From: Marinobacter sp. SS5-14b
Lineage (GTDB): Bacteria > Pseudomonadota > Gammaproteobacteria > Pseudomonadales > Oleiphilaceae
DNA length: 64,000 nucleotides
Reading direction: 5' to 3'
Assembly (NCBI RefSeq): GCF_030541005.1
Contig: NZ_JASSVM010000005.1
Coordinates: 1-64,000 of the forward strand
A model generated the notes under the pieces. The model searched no databases, was not told the origin of the DNA, and saw nothing but the letters and a program-made list of their open reading frames with translations. The translations under genes and the position numbers were made by a program. Below, piece by piece: positions 17,789 through 26,672 of this stretch. Numbering within the stretch: the stretch's first letter is position 1; each line of letters starts with the position of its first letter.

Positions 17789-19975
17789 ATGGAAATCAAA
17801 GTCAATTATCTCGACAACCTGAGGCTTGAGGCCAAATTTGACGATTTCACCGTCATCTCAGACCAGCCCGTCCGCTACAAGGGCGATGGCTCGGCACCCG
17901 GCCCCTTTGACTATTTCCTGGCCTCCTCGGCCATGTGCGCAGCCTACTTTGTGAAGGTTTACTGCAACGCCCGGGACATCCCCACCGACAACATCCGCTT
18001 GTCGCAAAACAACATTGTAGACCCGGAAAACCGCTACAAGCACATCTTCAAGATTCAGGTGGAACTGCCGGAAGACATCTCCGACAAGGATCGCCAGGGT
18101 ATTCTGCGCTCGATCGACCGCTGCACCGTCAAAAAAGCTGTGCAAGCCGGCCCGGATTTCCAGATTGAAGTGGTCGAAAACCTGGACGAAGACGCCCAGG
18201 CACTGCTTACCGTGAAGCCGGAAGGCGAAGCGAATACTTACATCGAAGGCAAAGACCTGCCCCTGGAAACCACCATCGCCAACATGAGCGGCATATTGGC
18301 AGACCTGGGCATGAAAATCGAAATTGCCTCCTGGCGCAACATCGTGCCCCATGTGTGGTCCCTGCACGTGCGCGATACCGCTGCCCACATGTGCTTTACC
18401 AATGGCAAGGGCGCCACCAAGGAGGCCGCCCTGTGCTCGGCCTTGGGTGAGTTCATTGAACGGCTGAACTGCAACTTCTTCTACAACGATCAGTATTTCG
18501 GCCAGGACATCGCCAACAGCGAGTTCGTGCATTACCCGAACGAGAAATGGTTCCAGCCCGGCCCGGACGGCGAGTTGCCCGAGGGCATCCTGGACGATTA
18601 CTGTCTGGAGATCTTCAACCCGGATGGAGAACTGCTCGGTACCCACCTGTTCGACACCAACTCCGGCACCCCGGAGCGAGGCATCTGCAGCATCCCATAC
18701 GTGCGCCAATCCGACGGCGAAACCGTGTACTTCCCGTCAAACCTGATCGAGAACCTGTACCTCAGCAACGGCATGAGCGCCGGTAACACCCTGCAGGAAG
18801 CCCAGGTACAGTGCCTGTCGGAAATCTTCGAGCGGGCGGTGAAGAAAGAGATCATCGAAAACGAAATCGCCCTGCCGGATGTGCCGGAGAGCGTGCTGGC
18901 CAAGTATCCGGAGATCGTCGAGGGCATCAAGGCCCTGGAAGAACAGGGCTTCCCGGTGCTGGTCAAAGACGCCTCCCTCGGCGGTCAGTTCCCGGTCATG
19001 TGCGTGACCCTGATGAACCCGAAAACCGGCGGTGTGTTTGCCTCCTTTGGCGCCCACCCAAGCTTCCACGTCGCGCTGGAACGCAGCCTGACCGAGCTGC
19101 TGCAGGGCCGCAGCTTTGAGGGCCTGAACGACCTGCCCGCCCCAACCTTCAACTCCATGGCAGTGACCGAGCCCAACAACTACGTTGAGCATTTTATCGA
19201 CTCCAGCGGGGTGGTGTCCTGGCGTTTTTTCAGTGCGAAATCCGACTACGAGTTTGTGGAGTGGGATTTCTCCGGCACCAATCAGGAAGAAGCCGCCAGC
19301 CTGTTCGGCATTCTCGAAGACATGGGCAAAGAGTGCTACATGGCGGTGTTCGAAGACCTGGGCGCTCCGGTGTGCCGGATCCTGGTGCCGGGCTATTCCG
19401 AGGTGTACCCGGTGGAGGACCTGGTGTGGGACAACACCAACATGGCACTGGAGTTCCGGGAAGACATCCTCAACCTGCACCGTTTGAGTGAAAACGAGCT
19501 GACCGATCTGGTGGAGCGACTCGAAGAAGCCGAGCTCGACGTGTACATGACCATCGTCACCCTGATCGGCATCGAGTTTGATGAGAACACCGTGTGGGGC
19601 CAGCTCACCATTCTGGAGCTAAAACTACTGATCTACCTGGCCATCGGCCAGTTGGAAGAAGCCCAGGAACTGGTCGAGACATTCCGGCAGTTCAACGACA
19701 ACACCGTTGAACGTGGCCTGTTCTACCAGGCCATGAACGCGGCACTCGAAGCCACGCTGGATGACGAGCTGGAACTGGAAGACTACCTCCACAACTTCCG
19801 CCGTATGTTTGGTGACGAGGTCATGGATGCGGTGGTCGGCTCTATTAACGGCAGTGTCCGCTTCTACGGTCTGGAAGAAACCGGCATGGATCTCCGTGGC
19901 TTGGACCGTCACCTGAAGATGATCGAGAGCTATAAAAAGCTGCATGCAGCCAGGGCGGCGATCGCCGCAAGTTGA
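17789..19975 (+). CDS. OsmC domain fused to a YcaO domain protein
   Basis: A 728-residue fusion. Residues 1-135 form an OsmC/Ohr-like domain with conserved cysteines at 50 (SSAMCAAYF) and 112 (IDRCTVKK), like YhfA-type OsmC. Residues from about 165 match the E. coli YcaO protein: 'CFTNGKGATKEAALCSALGE' and 'FIERLNCNFF', then 'EAQVQCLSEIFERAVKKEI', the ATP/Mg-binding glutamates of the YcaO fold. The C-terminal 200 residues form a helical, TPR-like tail. YcaO enzymes phosphorylate amide backbones; the E. coli member supports RimO-dependent beta-methylthiolation of ribosomal protein S12. The thiol-redox OsmC domain in cis suggests a link to sulfur handling, which is inference. Confidence 0.92.
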   Translation: MEIKVNYLDNLRLEAKFDDFTVISDQPVRYKGDGSAPGPFDYFLASSAMCAAYFVKVYCNARDIPTDNIRLSQNNIVDPENRYKHIFKIQVELPEDISDKDRQGILRSIDRCTVKKAVQAGPDFQIEVVENLDEDAQALLTVKPEGEANTYIEGKDLPLETTIANMSGILADLGMKIEIASWRNIVPHVWSLHVRDTAAHMCFTNGKGATKEAALCSALGEFIERLNCNFFYNDQYFGQDIANSEFVHYPNEKWFQPGPDGELPEGILDDYCLEIFNPDGELLGTHLFDTNSGTPERGICSIPYVRQSDGETVYFPSNLIENLYLSNGMSAGNTLQEAQVQCLSEIFERAVKKEIIENEIALPDVPESVLAKYPEIVEGIKALEEQGFPVLVKDASLGGQFPVMCVTLMNPKTGGVFASFGAHPSFHVALERSLTELLQGRSFEGLNDLPAPTFNSMAVTEPNNYVEHFIDSSGVVSWRFFSAKSDYEFVEWDFSGTNQEEAASLFGILEDMGKECYMAVFEDLGAPVCRILVPGYSEVYPVEDLVWDNTNMALEFREDILNLHRLSENELTDLVERLEEAELDVYMTIVTLIGIEFDENTVWGQLTILELKLLIYLAIGQLEEAQELVETFRQFNDNTVERGLFYQAMNAALEATLDDELELEDYLHNFRRMFGDEVMDAVVGSINGSVRFYGLEETGMDLRGLDRHLKMIESYKKLHAARAAIAAS

Positions 19976-20032
19976 ATTTTTGGTCTATATTTACCGGAAA
20001 GCCATCTGGCGCCCGGAACTGGACCTCACTGC

Positions 20033-21046
20033 GTGACATCACCGGTCAACAACATCGAAGCCATGGATATCCTCTTGCTCAAGGGCATGCTGGATACCAT
20101 GACAGACCACATTTTCATCCTCCGCGCCGAAGGCGACCGCTACAAGCTGGTTTACTGCAACCTGGCCATGGATAACTTCATGAGCCAGGGCAACGGTCCG
20201 CTCTGTGGTCGCTACCTGGATGAACTGATTCCGGATCCAGTGCTGTGCAGGAAGATCTCCGACAACTACGCAAGCGTCATAAAATCCGGAGTAGTGTCGC
20301 GCTACGAAGAGGACACGGAGGGCTTTTCTACGCCCGTAACCTTCTTCGAAACCACCCTGTCGCCATTAACCGGCGAAGACGGAAAAACCACCTACATTGG
20401 TGGCATTTCCAGGAATATCACCGCCCGAAGGAATGCTGAAAAGGCTCTACAAGAAGCGAACGCCAAGCTGCAGCAACAACTGGAAGAAAACAACCGGCTG
20501 CGGGATGAGCTCAAGGAAGAATCCATCCGCGACCCCCTCACCAACCTTTACAACCGGCGCCACTTCATGGAGTGTCTGGATCGCGAGCTTGGCAGGGCAA
20601 AGCGTGGCCAATTCGCCCTCACCCTCATGATGGCAGACCTCGATTACTTCAAAGACCTGAATGACCAATACGGCCATTCCGTGGGCGATCAGGCACTCGT
20701 TGAATTCAGCCAGAGACTCACTGCCACCCTGCGAAAAGAGGATGTTGTCTGTCGCTGGGGCGGCGAAGAATTTCTGATCATGATGCCCGGGCTTGACCAG
20801 GCCGATGCTAAGTCCAGGATCATCGAATGGCAGCAGCAAAACAGTCCCATGAAGATCGTGGTCGCCAACGGAACCATTGAGCTCAGCTGTTCCATTGGGC
20901 TTGCCACTGCGCCCGAACACGGATTGAGGCCGGATACACTCATTAATGCAGCGGACAAGGCACTCTACCGGGCTAAGGCGAAGGGCCGAAACCAGTTAAG
21001 AACAGCTGGGGATTCAGACCATGCTGAAAACGTCGGGCATTGTTGA
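20033..21046 (+). CDS. PAS-GGDEF diguanylate cyclase
   Basis: A 337-residue cytosolic protein: PAS domain (about residues 15-130), coiled-coil linker (133-163) and GGDEF domain. The catalytic motif RWGGEEF (243-247) is intact, and an RxxD inhibitory site (R234-D237) lies five residues before it, so product inhibition is expected. The start is a GTG at 20033; the ATG at 20063 is an alternative with little effect on the PAS domain. The gene begins 58 nt after the OsmC-YcaO gene on the same strand and meets the convergent lipid kinase gene 9 nt away. The PAS ligand is not evident. Confidence 0.92.
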   Translation: MTSPVNNIEAMDILLLKGMLDTMTDHIFILRAEGDRYKLVYCNLAMDNFMSQGNGPLCGRYLDELIPDPVLCRKISDNYASVIKSGVVSRYEEDTEGFSTPVTFFETTLSPLTGEDGKTTYIGGISRNITARRNAEKALQEANAKLQQQLEENNRLRDELKEESIRDPLTNLYNRRHFMECLDRELGRAKRGQFALTLMMADLDYFKDLNDQYGHSVGDQALVEFSQRLTATLRKEDVVCRWGGEEFLIMMPGLDQADAKSRIIEWQQQNSPMKIVVANGTIELSCSIGLATAPEHGLRPDTLINAADKALYRAKAKGRNQLRTAGDSDHAENVGHC

Positions 21047-21054
21047 ACCTCCTG

Positions 21055-21939
21055 TCACTCGTGCTGACCGGTTTGGATCACCCCTGTGCCAATCACTCGA
21101 AGAGCGCCCGCCTGGCAGGTCGCCTTAAACGGCGTTTTACCCGCCTCGTCGCCATCCACGGTGACCGTTTTGGGGTGACTGGTTTCTACCTGGCACCACC
21201 CGGTCTTAACCTGTATCACGGTGCTGGTCCGGCGTGGCGTCTTGCCGTTCAACCTCACCATCACGTAGGCGAACAACAACTGCGCCAGCGGACGGGGCCT
21301 CACCGCAATAACATCCAGCAGACCATCATTAGCCGATGCTTCGGGAATCTCATGACCACCGCCAAAATAGGCGCCAGTAGCCACGGCCACCGATAACCAG
21401 CGCCCCTCCAGAACGGATTTATCAGTCTGAATACGCGCCTTGAACCCGCGCTGTGCGCCAAGCTGCTGGAACAGAGTCACCACATAGCTGAACTGCCCAA
21501 ACCATTTTTTAGTGGGCGAGCTGGCCTGACGAGAGGGCAAGGTACCCAGCCCGATGTGGGCAACGTTCAGAAAGATCCGCTCGCCAGACACCGCCACATC
21601 CACTTTTTGCACGGTGCCTTCTGCCACCAGCCTGGCCACCTCCCCGGGCTCACTCGGAATGTCGAGGTTTCGGGCAAAATCGTTGGCCGTGCCGGACGGC
21701 AACACGGCCAGAATGGCGCCGATTTTCAAACACAGCTCCGCCACCCCGTTTACCGTCCCATCGCCACCTGCAGCCATCAGACAATCGCCTTCCGATACCC
21801 TGCTGCGCCACTGCTTCTGATCTTCCAGATGACAAACCTCGACATCTGTAATGCCCTGCTGCTGCAAGTGGGCCAGCCAGAAGTCTGCATTCCGGCTGCC
21901 GTCGCCGGAGCCAGGGCTATCGACAAGCCAGTACGCCAT
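21055..21939 (-). CDS. YegS/DgkB-type lipid kinase
   Basis: A 294-residue diacylglycerol/sphingosine-kinase-like enzyme. The nucleotide motif AAGGDGT (GGDGT at 58-62) and 'LPSGTANDFARNL' mark the DAGK catalytic domain; 'VTVDGDEAGKTP' near the C terminus matches the lipid-binding half. It probably phosphorylates a membrane lipid such as diacylglycerol or phosphatidylglycerol. The gene is convergent with the diguanylate cyclase and divergent from the SelW-like gene. Confidence 0.9.
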   Translation of the reverse strand: MAYWLVDSPGSGDGSRNADFWLAHLQQQGITDVEVCHLEDQKQWRSRVSEGDCLMAAGGDGTVNGVAELCLKIGAILAVLPSGTANDFARNLDIPSEPGEVARLVAEGTVQKVDVAVSGERIFLNVAHIGLGTLPSRQASSPTKKWFGQFSYVVTLFQQLGAQRGFKARIQTDKSVLEGRWLSVAVATGAYFGGGHEIPEASANDGLLDVIAVRPRPLAQLLFAYVMVRLNGKTPRRTSTVIQVKTGWCQVETSHPKTVTVDGDEAGKTPFKATCQAGALRVIGTGVIQTGQHE

Positions 21940-22022
21940 ATCCGCTCCCTCAGAAAAAAGAAACTATCCTCCTACTTTGATAGCATGACTGTCCGATTTA
22001 TTCCTGCAGGAAGCATTACCGT

Positions 22023-22301
22023 ATGGCAACGCGAATCACTATTCATTACTGCACTGGCTGCAACTGGATGCTGAGATCCACCTGGATGGCACAGGAATTA
22101 TTGTCCACATTCGATGGAATGATTGACGAGCTCACGCTTAAGCCCGGCTCCGGCGGGATTTTTGAAGTTTATGTCAACGATACCCGCATCTGGTCCCGAA
22201 AAGACCAGGGAGGCTTTCCGGATATCAAGCAGCTGAAACAGCTTGTGCGAGACGAGATAGCCCCGGATCATTCGCTGGGGCATTCCGATAAACCCGCGTA
22301 A
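22023..22301 (+). CDS. SelT/SelW/SelH-family redox protein, cysteine form
   Basis: A 92-residue thioredoxin-fold protein with the Rdx motif YCTGC (Cys10, Cys13). The position held by selenocysteine in animal SelW is Cys here, and no in-frame TGA is needed. 'GGIFEVYVNDTRIWSRKDQGGFPD' is the family-typical second half. It probably exchanges thiols with an unknown partner. It is divergent from the lipid kinase gene. Confidence 0.9.
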   Translation: MATRITIHYCTGCNWMLRSTWMAQELLSTFDGMIDELTLKPGSGGIFEVYVNDTRIWSRKDQGGFPDIKQLKQLVRDEIAPDHSLGHSDKPA

Positions 22302-22341
22302 AAGGGCTGAGTTCATTCAAGCACGATGGTTCTTCATGGTG

Positions 22342-22920
22342 TCACACCGATAAGGCGTGCTGCGCGACCTTCTTTAACCACCTCGCCCGCTTGGCGGGAG
22401 TAGCATAACGAACGGGGCCAATGGCGGTAATTTTTACAGGTTTGATTCCGCAAAACTCGAGGATGGTTCTCTTGATCTGATTGTGTGCAGGCATTCTATA
22501 CACCAACCGGAAATACCAAGGCGGTGTGTCCATGGTCATAATGACGTGTGCACTTCGGCCGGACAGTAATCTATCCCAGAGCTGAGAGTTTTCACGATAC
22601 TTAAAGGCGAAACCTGGTAAAAAGACGCGATCAAACATCCCTTTCAGCAAAGACGGCATAGACCCCCACCAAATCGGGTAAACAAACACGAGATGGTTTG
22701 CCCAGGTAATCGCGTCCTTGATCTCTTTTAAGCCCGGTTCAAGCTCCTGCCTTTGGTTATATCCATGGTGCAGCGTTGAATCGTAGACTATGTCTCCGAG
22801 CCTGAAGACTTTGACACTGTGGCCTGAGCCTTCGGCAGCTTTTGCATAGGCACTGGCAAGGTCGCCACAATAACTGTCTGAATCAGGGTGACCGAGAATA
22901 ACCGCGATTTTTTTGGACAT
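22342..22920 (-). CDS. Flavodoxin-like NAD(P)H:quinone oxidoreductase
   Basis: A 192-residue flavodoxin-fold protein of the MdaB/KefF/NQO1 group. The FMN/FAD phosphate loop is 'ILGHPDSDSYCGDLA', and 'VFVYPIWWGSMPSLLKGMFDRV' is the family cofactor and dimer segment, with 'GFAFKY' after it. Two-electron reduction of quinones is the usual role. It starts with ATG at 22920 and is convergent with the SelW-like gene, 41 nt apart. Confidence 0.9.
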   Translation of the reverse strand: MSKKIAVILGHPDSDSYCGDLASAYAKAAEGSGHSVKVFRLGDIVYDSTLHHGYNQRQELEPGLKEIKDAITWANHLVFVYPIWWGSMPSLLKGMFDRVFLPGFAFKYRENSQLWDRLLSGRSAHVIMTMDTPPWYFRLVYRMPAHNQIKRTILEFCGIKPVKITAIGPVRYATPAKRARWLKKVAQHALSV

Positions 22921-23133
22921 AAGTTCCCTGTCTCTATAGCCTGACGCCTTGTCTTTTCAGCGTAGTAGAGCTCAAACCACCCTCTCCGGCAACCGCTATT
23001 TTGTCAGGACAGAGCCGAAATCAACAACATTAAAGATTCCACCACTCCTTTGCTATAAAATAGCGCTCCCCAAAAACGCCCGACCGCTGCTGATCGCCAG
23101 AGGTGATTCAGCAAACTCTGCAGAGGCTTTCCA

Positions 23134-23877
23134 TTGTCTATCAACGCCTTATACACCGACCTGTCGGGCTACTACGATCTGATGTGTGCCGATATCGATT
23201 ACCCGGCACAGAGTCACGGCGTTCGGCGCCTGCATCAGCTGTTTGGCAACGGTGGTACGCAGCATCTGGACCTGGCCTGTGGAACCGGCCCCCACCTTCG
23301 CCACTTCATCGATTACGGTTATCAATGCCAGGGCCTGGACATCAATCAGCCCATGCTGGATGTGGCAGAAAAACGCTGCCCCGAAGCCCTGTTCAGCCTG
23401 GGGGATATGTGCGCGTTTCAGGTGGAGCAACCCCTTGATCTGATCACCTGCTTTCTCTATTCGATTCACTACAGCGCGGGCATCGAAAATCTCAAGGGAT
23501 GCGTCCTCAGTGCCCACGATGCGCTGGCTGAAGAGGGTGTATTCTGCTTTAACGCCGTGGACAAAACCCGGATCAACAACAATCTGTTTGTCAGCCACAC
23601 GGCCCGGCACGATGACAGCGAGTTTACTTTCCGTTCCGGCTGGCAATACAGCGGACAGGGTGAGCAGCAGTCACTGCGGCTCAGCATCGACAAAATCACG
23701 CAGGGGGTCAGCCAATCCTGGCAGGATGAACACCCCATGGTGGCGCTGAGTTTTCTCGAGTTAGAAAAATTGCTGGAGCCGCTGTTTGAGGTGCACATTT
23801 TTGAGCACGATTACGAGCGTATCGCACCCTGGGACGGCGAGTCCGGAAACGCCCTTTTTGTCTGCATCAAACGCTGA
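23134..23877 (+). CDS. Class I SAM-dependent methyltransferase
   Basis: A 247-residue methyltransferase with SAM motif LDLACGTGPHLRHF near residue 48, 'GLDINQPMLDVA' (motif II) and 'DLITCFLYSIHY' (motif IV). The start is a TTG at 23134 with AGAGG 7 nt upstream; the next Met, at residue 17, would remove part of the first helix, so TTG is preferred. Substrate not identifiable. The gene is convergent with the copper chaperone gene. Confidence 0.88.
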   Translation: MSINALYTDLSGYYDLMCADIDYPAQSHGVRRLHQLFGNGGTQHLDLACGTGPHLRHFIDYGYQCQGLDINQPMLDVAEKRCPEALFSLGDMCAFQVEQPLDLITCFLYSIHYSAGIENLKGCVLSAHDALAEEGVFCFNAVDKTRINNNLFVSHTARHDDSEFTFRSGWQYSGQGEQQSLRLSIDKITQGVSQSWQDEHPMVALSFLELEKLLEPLFEVHIFEHDYERIAPWDGESGNALFVCIKR

Positions 23878-23905
23878 GCGGCTCCGGACCAGGATCTGAG
23901 CCGCC

Positions 23906-24421
23906 TCAGTGTTTCATTTTGGAATGATCCATCTTCGAGTGGTCCATAGGCGTGCCATCCAGCGGCTGAACCACCAGCTCAATATCCATGTCGTCCGCAC
24001 CGTCAAAGTCCAGCTGCACCGGAATTTTCTCGCCTTCAACCAGGGGCTGGGCTAACTGCTCCAGCATCAGGTGATAACTGCGGGGTTTCAGTTCCACGGT
24101 TTCGCCGGCCGGAATGGCCAGGCCACCCTTCACCGGCTGCATGCGCATTACGCCTTCGTGCATGGAGGTTTCGTGGATGGAAACATGGCCGGCTCTCGGG
24201 CTCTGTGCCGCAACCAGGGTGATGTCCTGCTCGCCGTTATTGGTGATGGCCAGGTACCCCACTCCCATGGGCGTGCCCGGCGGTGTTGGCCGGCTCCAGG
24301 GGTTGTCGATCTGGACCTTGCCGTGCCCAGCATGGTTACCATGATCAGCCGCCAGTAACGGTGTTGCCAGGGTGGCACAGGCCAACAGCAGCGCGGAGGT
24401 CAGTTTATTGAATCGGTTCAT
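23906..24421 (-). CDS. PCu(A)C periplasmic copper chaperone
   Basis: A 171-residue secreted protein with a Sec signal ending near residue 25 (PLLAADHG). The copper site pattern H(M)x10Mx21HxM is visible around 'HETSMHEGVMRMQPVKGG' and 'SYHLMLEQ'. PCu(A)C delivers Cu(I) to the CuA centre of cytochrome oxidase. The C-terminal tail has a repeated DHSKM motif ending in KMKH, a second His/Met metal-binding patch. An open frame reaches 24520, but the ATG at 24421 begins the signal peptide. It lies downstream of the E1-E2 operon on the same strand, 112 nt after the E2 stop. Confidence 0.9.
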   Translation of the reverse strand: MNRFNKLTSALLLACATLATPLLAADHGNHAGHGKVQIDNPWSRPTPPGTPMGVGYLAITNNGEQDITLVAAQSPRAGHVSIHETSMHEGVMRMQPVKGGLAIPAGETVELKPRSYHLMLEQLAQPLVEGEKIPVQLDFDGADDMDIELVVQPLDGTPMDHSKMDHSKMKH

Positions 24422-24532
24422 GGTGTCTCGCACGGTGATGGTTTCAGGCATTTGAAGGCCCTTAGTGTTGTCGCCAACGCGCCGGATGGCAAGTGCCCGG
24501 AACAGCAGGCCGGCGACCACCGGCCCGCCCGT

Positions 24533-25657
24533 TCAGCCTGCTTTCTGCAACGCATCGACCAGCGCGCCCAGAAACCGCGAGGCTTCGCCGCCGGTGGCAG
24601 CCCGGTGGTCGAAGGTCAGGGACAGGGGCAGAATGCGACGAATGGTCGCAGCGCCATCATATGGCACCACCTTCTCCCGAATACGCCCGGCGCCCACGAT
24701 AGCCACCTGGGGCGGGCTGACAATGGGGTTGGCATACTGGCCGGTCATGGTGCCGAAATTGGACAGGGTGATGGTGGCTCCCTGCATCTCCTTCGGCGGA
24801 ATCTTGCGGGTGGCCACCGCTTCCCGCAGGTTCTCCAGCCCTTTGCGCAGGTCTTTCAGGTTACGGTGGGTAATGTCTCTCAGTACCGGCACAAACAAGC
24901 CGTCGGGCGTATCCACGGCAGTGCCTACGTGCACCTCGCTCAGTAACTGGCGGCTCAGGTTGTCGCCATCAAACCAGCAGTTCAGCTCCGGCACCGCATC
25001 GCAGGCTTTCCCGATGGCCTGGACCAGGCGCATGGTGGTGTCACTGCCCTTTTTCCAGTCGCCGATATCCACATCCTCAAAAATGGAGACTGGCACTACC
25101 TGAGCATGGGACAACGCCATGTTTTTCGCCATGGTGCGGCGGGTACCGCGCAGGGGCTCCGCATCGCCCAGCTGTTTCTGGTGGCTGGCCTGTTTGTGCA
25201 CATCATCCGAGGTGATCAGGCCGCCGGGCCCGCTGCCTTTGATGGTTTCCAGGCTGACACCCAGTCGCTCCGCCAGCGCCCGCACCCCGGGAGTAGCCCG
25301 GTTGGCGCGGGCCCGCTTGCTGGAGGCAGCAGCGCCGACGATGAACTGGTCTTTCTGAGCGCCCTGCCCATCCCCTTTGCCGGAGGATTTCAGCTCACCC
25401 ACCACCGTACCGGTGTCGTCACCCGCCCCTTCAAAGGCCAGCAGGGGTTCGCCAGTGTGAATGATGTCGCCGGGCTCGCCGTAGAGTTTGGCGATGGTGC
25501 CGGCCTGCGGCGACGGCACTTCCACAATGGCCTTGGCGGTTTCTACGCTGACCAGTACCTGGTCCGCTTCTACGGCATCGCCCACCTTGATATGCCATTC
25601 AACAATTTCAGCTTCCGGCAGGCCTTCGCCCAGATCCGGGAGTTTGAAGTTTTTCAT
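24533..25657 (-). CDS. Dihydrolipoamide acyltransferase (E2) of a 2-oxoacid dehydrogenase complex
   Basis: A 374-residue E2 with one N-terminal lipoyl domain (lipoyl Lys42 in VETAKAIVE), a peripheral-subunit-binding domain (about 120-155, 'ATPGVRALAERLGVSLETIK') and the acyltransferase core. The catalytic His351 is present in LTFDHRAATGG, but the residue normally Asp (or Asn) in HxxxDG is Thr355. The E1beta stop lies 10 nt upstream. With both E1 genes this makes an E1alpha-E1beta-E2 operon like Bacillus pyruvate or branched-chain complexes; E3 must be supplied elsewhere. Substrate assignment is open. Confidence 0.9.
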   Translation of the reverse strand: MKNFKLPDLGEGLPEAEIVEWHIKVGDAVEADQVLVSVETAKAIVEVPSPQAGTIAKLYGEPGDIIHTGEPLLAFEGAGDDTGTVVGELKSSGKGDGQGAQKDQFIVGAAASSKRARANRATPGVRALAERLGVSLETIKGSGPGGLITSDDVHKQASHQKQLGDAEPLRGTRRTMAKNMALSHAQVVPVSIFEDVDIGDWKKGSDTTMRLVQAIGKACDAVPELNCWFDGDNLSRQLLSEVHVGTAVDTPDGLFVPVLRDITHRNLKDLRKGLENLREAVATRKIPPKEMQGATITLSNFGTMTGQYANPIVSPPQVAIVGAGRIREKVVPYDGAATIRRILPLSLTFDHRAATGGEASRFLGALVDALQKAG

Positions 25658-25667
25658 GGTTGGCCTC

Positions 25668-26672
25668 CTAGAGCGCGATCACCTGTTCAACGGCAGTTAC
25701 AATGTCTTCCACCTGGGGCAGGTAATACTGCTCGTTCCGGTAGTAAGGCATCACAGTGTCGTAGCCGGTTACCCGCACCACCGGCGCCTGCAGGTCCAGA
25801 AAAGCCGCTTCGGCAATGGAAGCGGCCACCTCCGCACCCACTCCGCCATTTCGGCAGGCTTCATGGATAATCACCGCCCGGCCGGTTTTGGCGACCGAGC
25901 ACAGCAGGGTTTCCCGGTCCAGCAGGCTGACGGTGGCTATATCGATCACCTCGCAGCTCACGCCCTGCTCTGCCAGTTTGTCGGCCGCTTGCAGGGTTTC
26001 CATCACGCAGGCACCCCAGGTGATCAGGGTCACGTCATCGCCTTCTCGCAGGGTGAAGCAGGTATCCAGCGGCAGCGCCTCGCCGTTGTCTTCGACGCTT
26101 TGGGTCACCGCCCGATAGATGCGTTTGGGCTCCAGAAAGATCACCGGGTCCGGATTGCGGATGGCCGCCAGCAGCAGGCCATAAGCCCGTTGTGGCGAAC
26201 TGGGGATGACCACTCGCAGGCCAGGAATATGGGCAAACAGGGCTTCGGTGCTTTCGGAGTGATGTTCCGGCGCATGGATACCACCGCCGAACGGCGCCCG
26301 GAACACCAGCGGGCAATGCAGCCGGCCCCGGGTGCGGTTACGCATGCGCGCCGCGTGGCTGACAATCTGCTCCATACCGGCATAGATAAAGCCCATGAAC
26401 TGGAACTCTGCTACCGGCTTCAGGCCCTGGGTGGCCATGCCGATGGCGGTGCCCGCAATCAGGTTTTCCGCCAGCGGTGTGTCCATCACCCGCTTGAATC
26501 CGAAGGCTTCTTTCAGACCCACCGTGGCGCGAAACACGCCGCCATTGGTGGCAATGTCTTCGCCCAGCACCACCACGTTTTCATCATCCGCCATGGCCCG
26601 GTGCAGGGCCATGTTGACCGCTTCCACCAGGGTCACGTCACGGGTTTCATTCGAACGCTTTGCCGTAATCAT
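25668..26672 (-). CDS. 2-oxoacid dehydrogenase E1 beta subunit
   Basis: A 334-residue transketolase-like beta subunit. Family blocks include 'VVVLGEDIATNGGVFRAT' near the N terminus (TPP-site Glu), 'PLAENLIAGTAIGMATQG' and 'VTGYDTVMPYYRNEQYYLP' at the C terminus. It pairs with E1alpha to form the thiamine-diphosphate decarboxylase heterotetramer. Its ATG overlaps the E1alpha stop by 4 bp (translational coupling), fitting the 1:1 stoichiometry. Confidence 0.92.
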   Translation of the reverse strand: MITAKRSNETRDVTLVEAVNMALHRAMADDENVVVLGEDIATNGGVFRATVGLKEAFGFKRVMDTPLAENLIAGTAIGMATQGLKPVAEFQFMGFIYAGMEQIVSHAARMRNRTRGRLHCPLVFRAPFGGGIHAPEHHSESTEALFAHIPGLRVVIPSSPQRAYGLLLAAIRNPDPVIFLEPKRIYRAVTQSVEDNGEALPLDTCFTLREGDDVTLITWGACVMETLQAADKLAEQGVSCEVIDIATVSLLDRETLLCSVAKTGRAVIIHEACRNGGVGAEVAASIAEAAFLDLQAPVVRVTGYDTVMPYYRNEQYYLPQVEDIVTAVEQVIAL

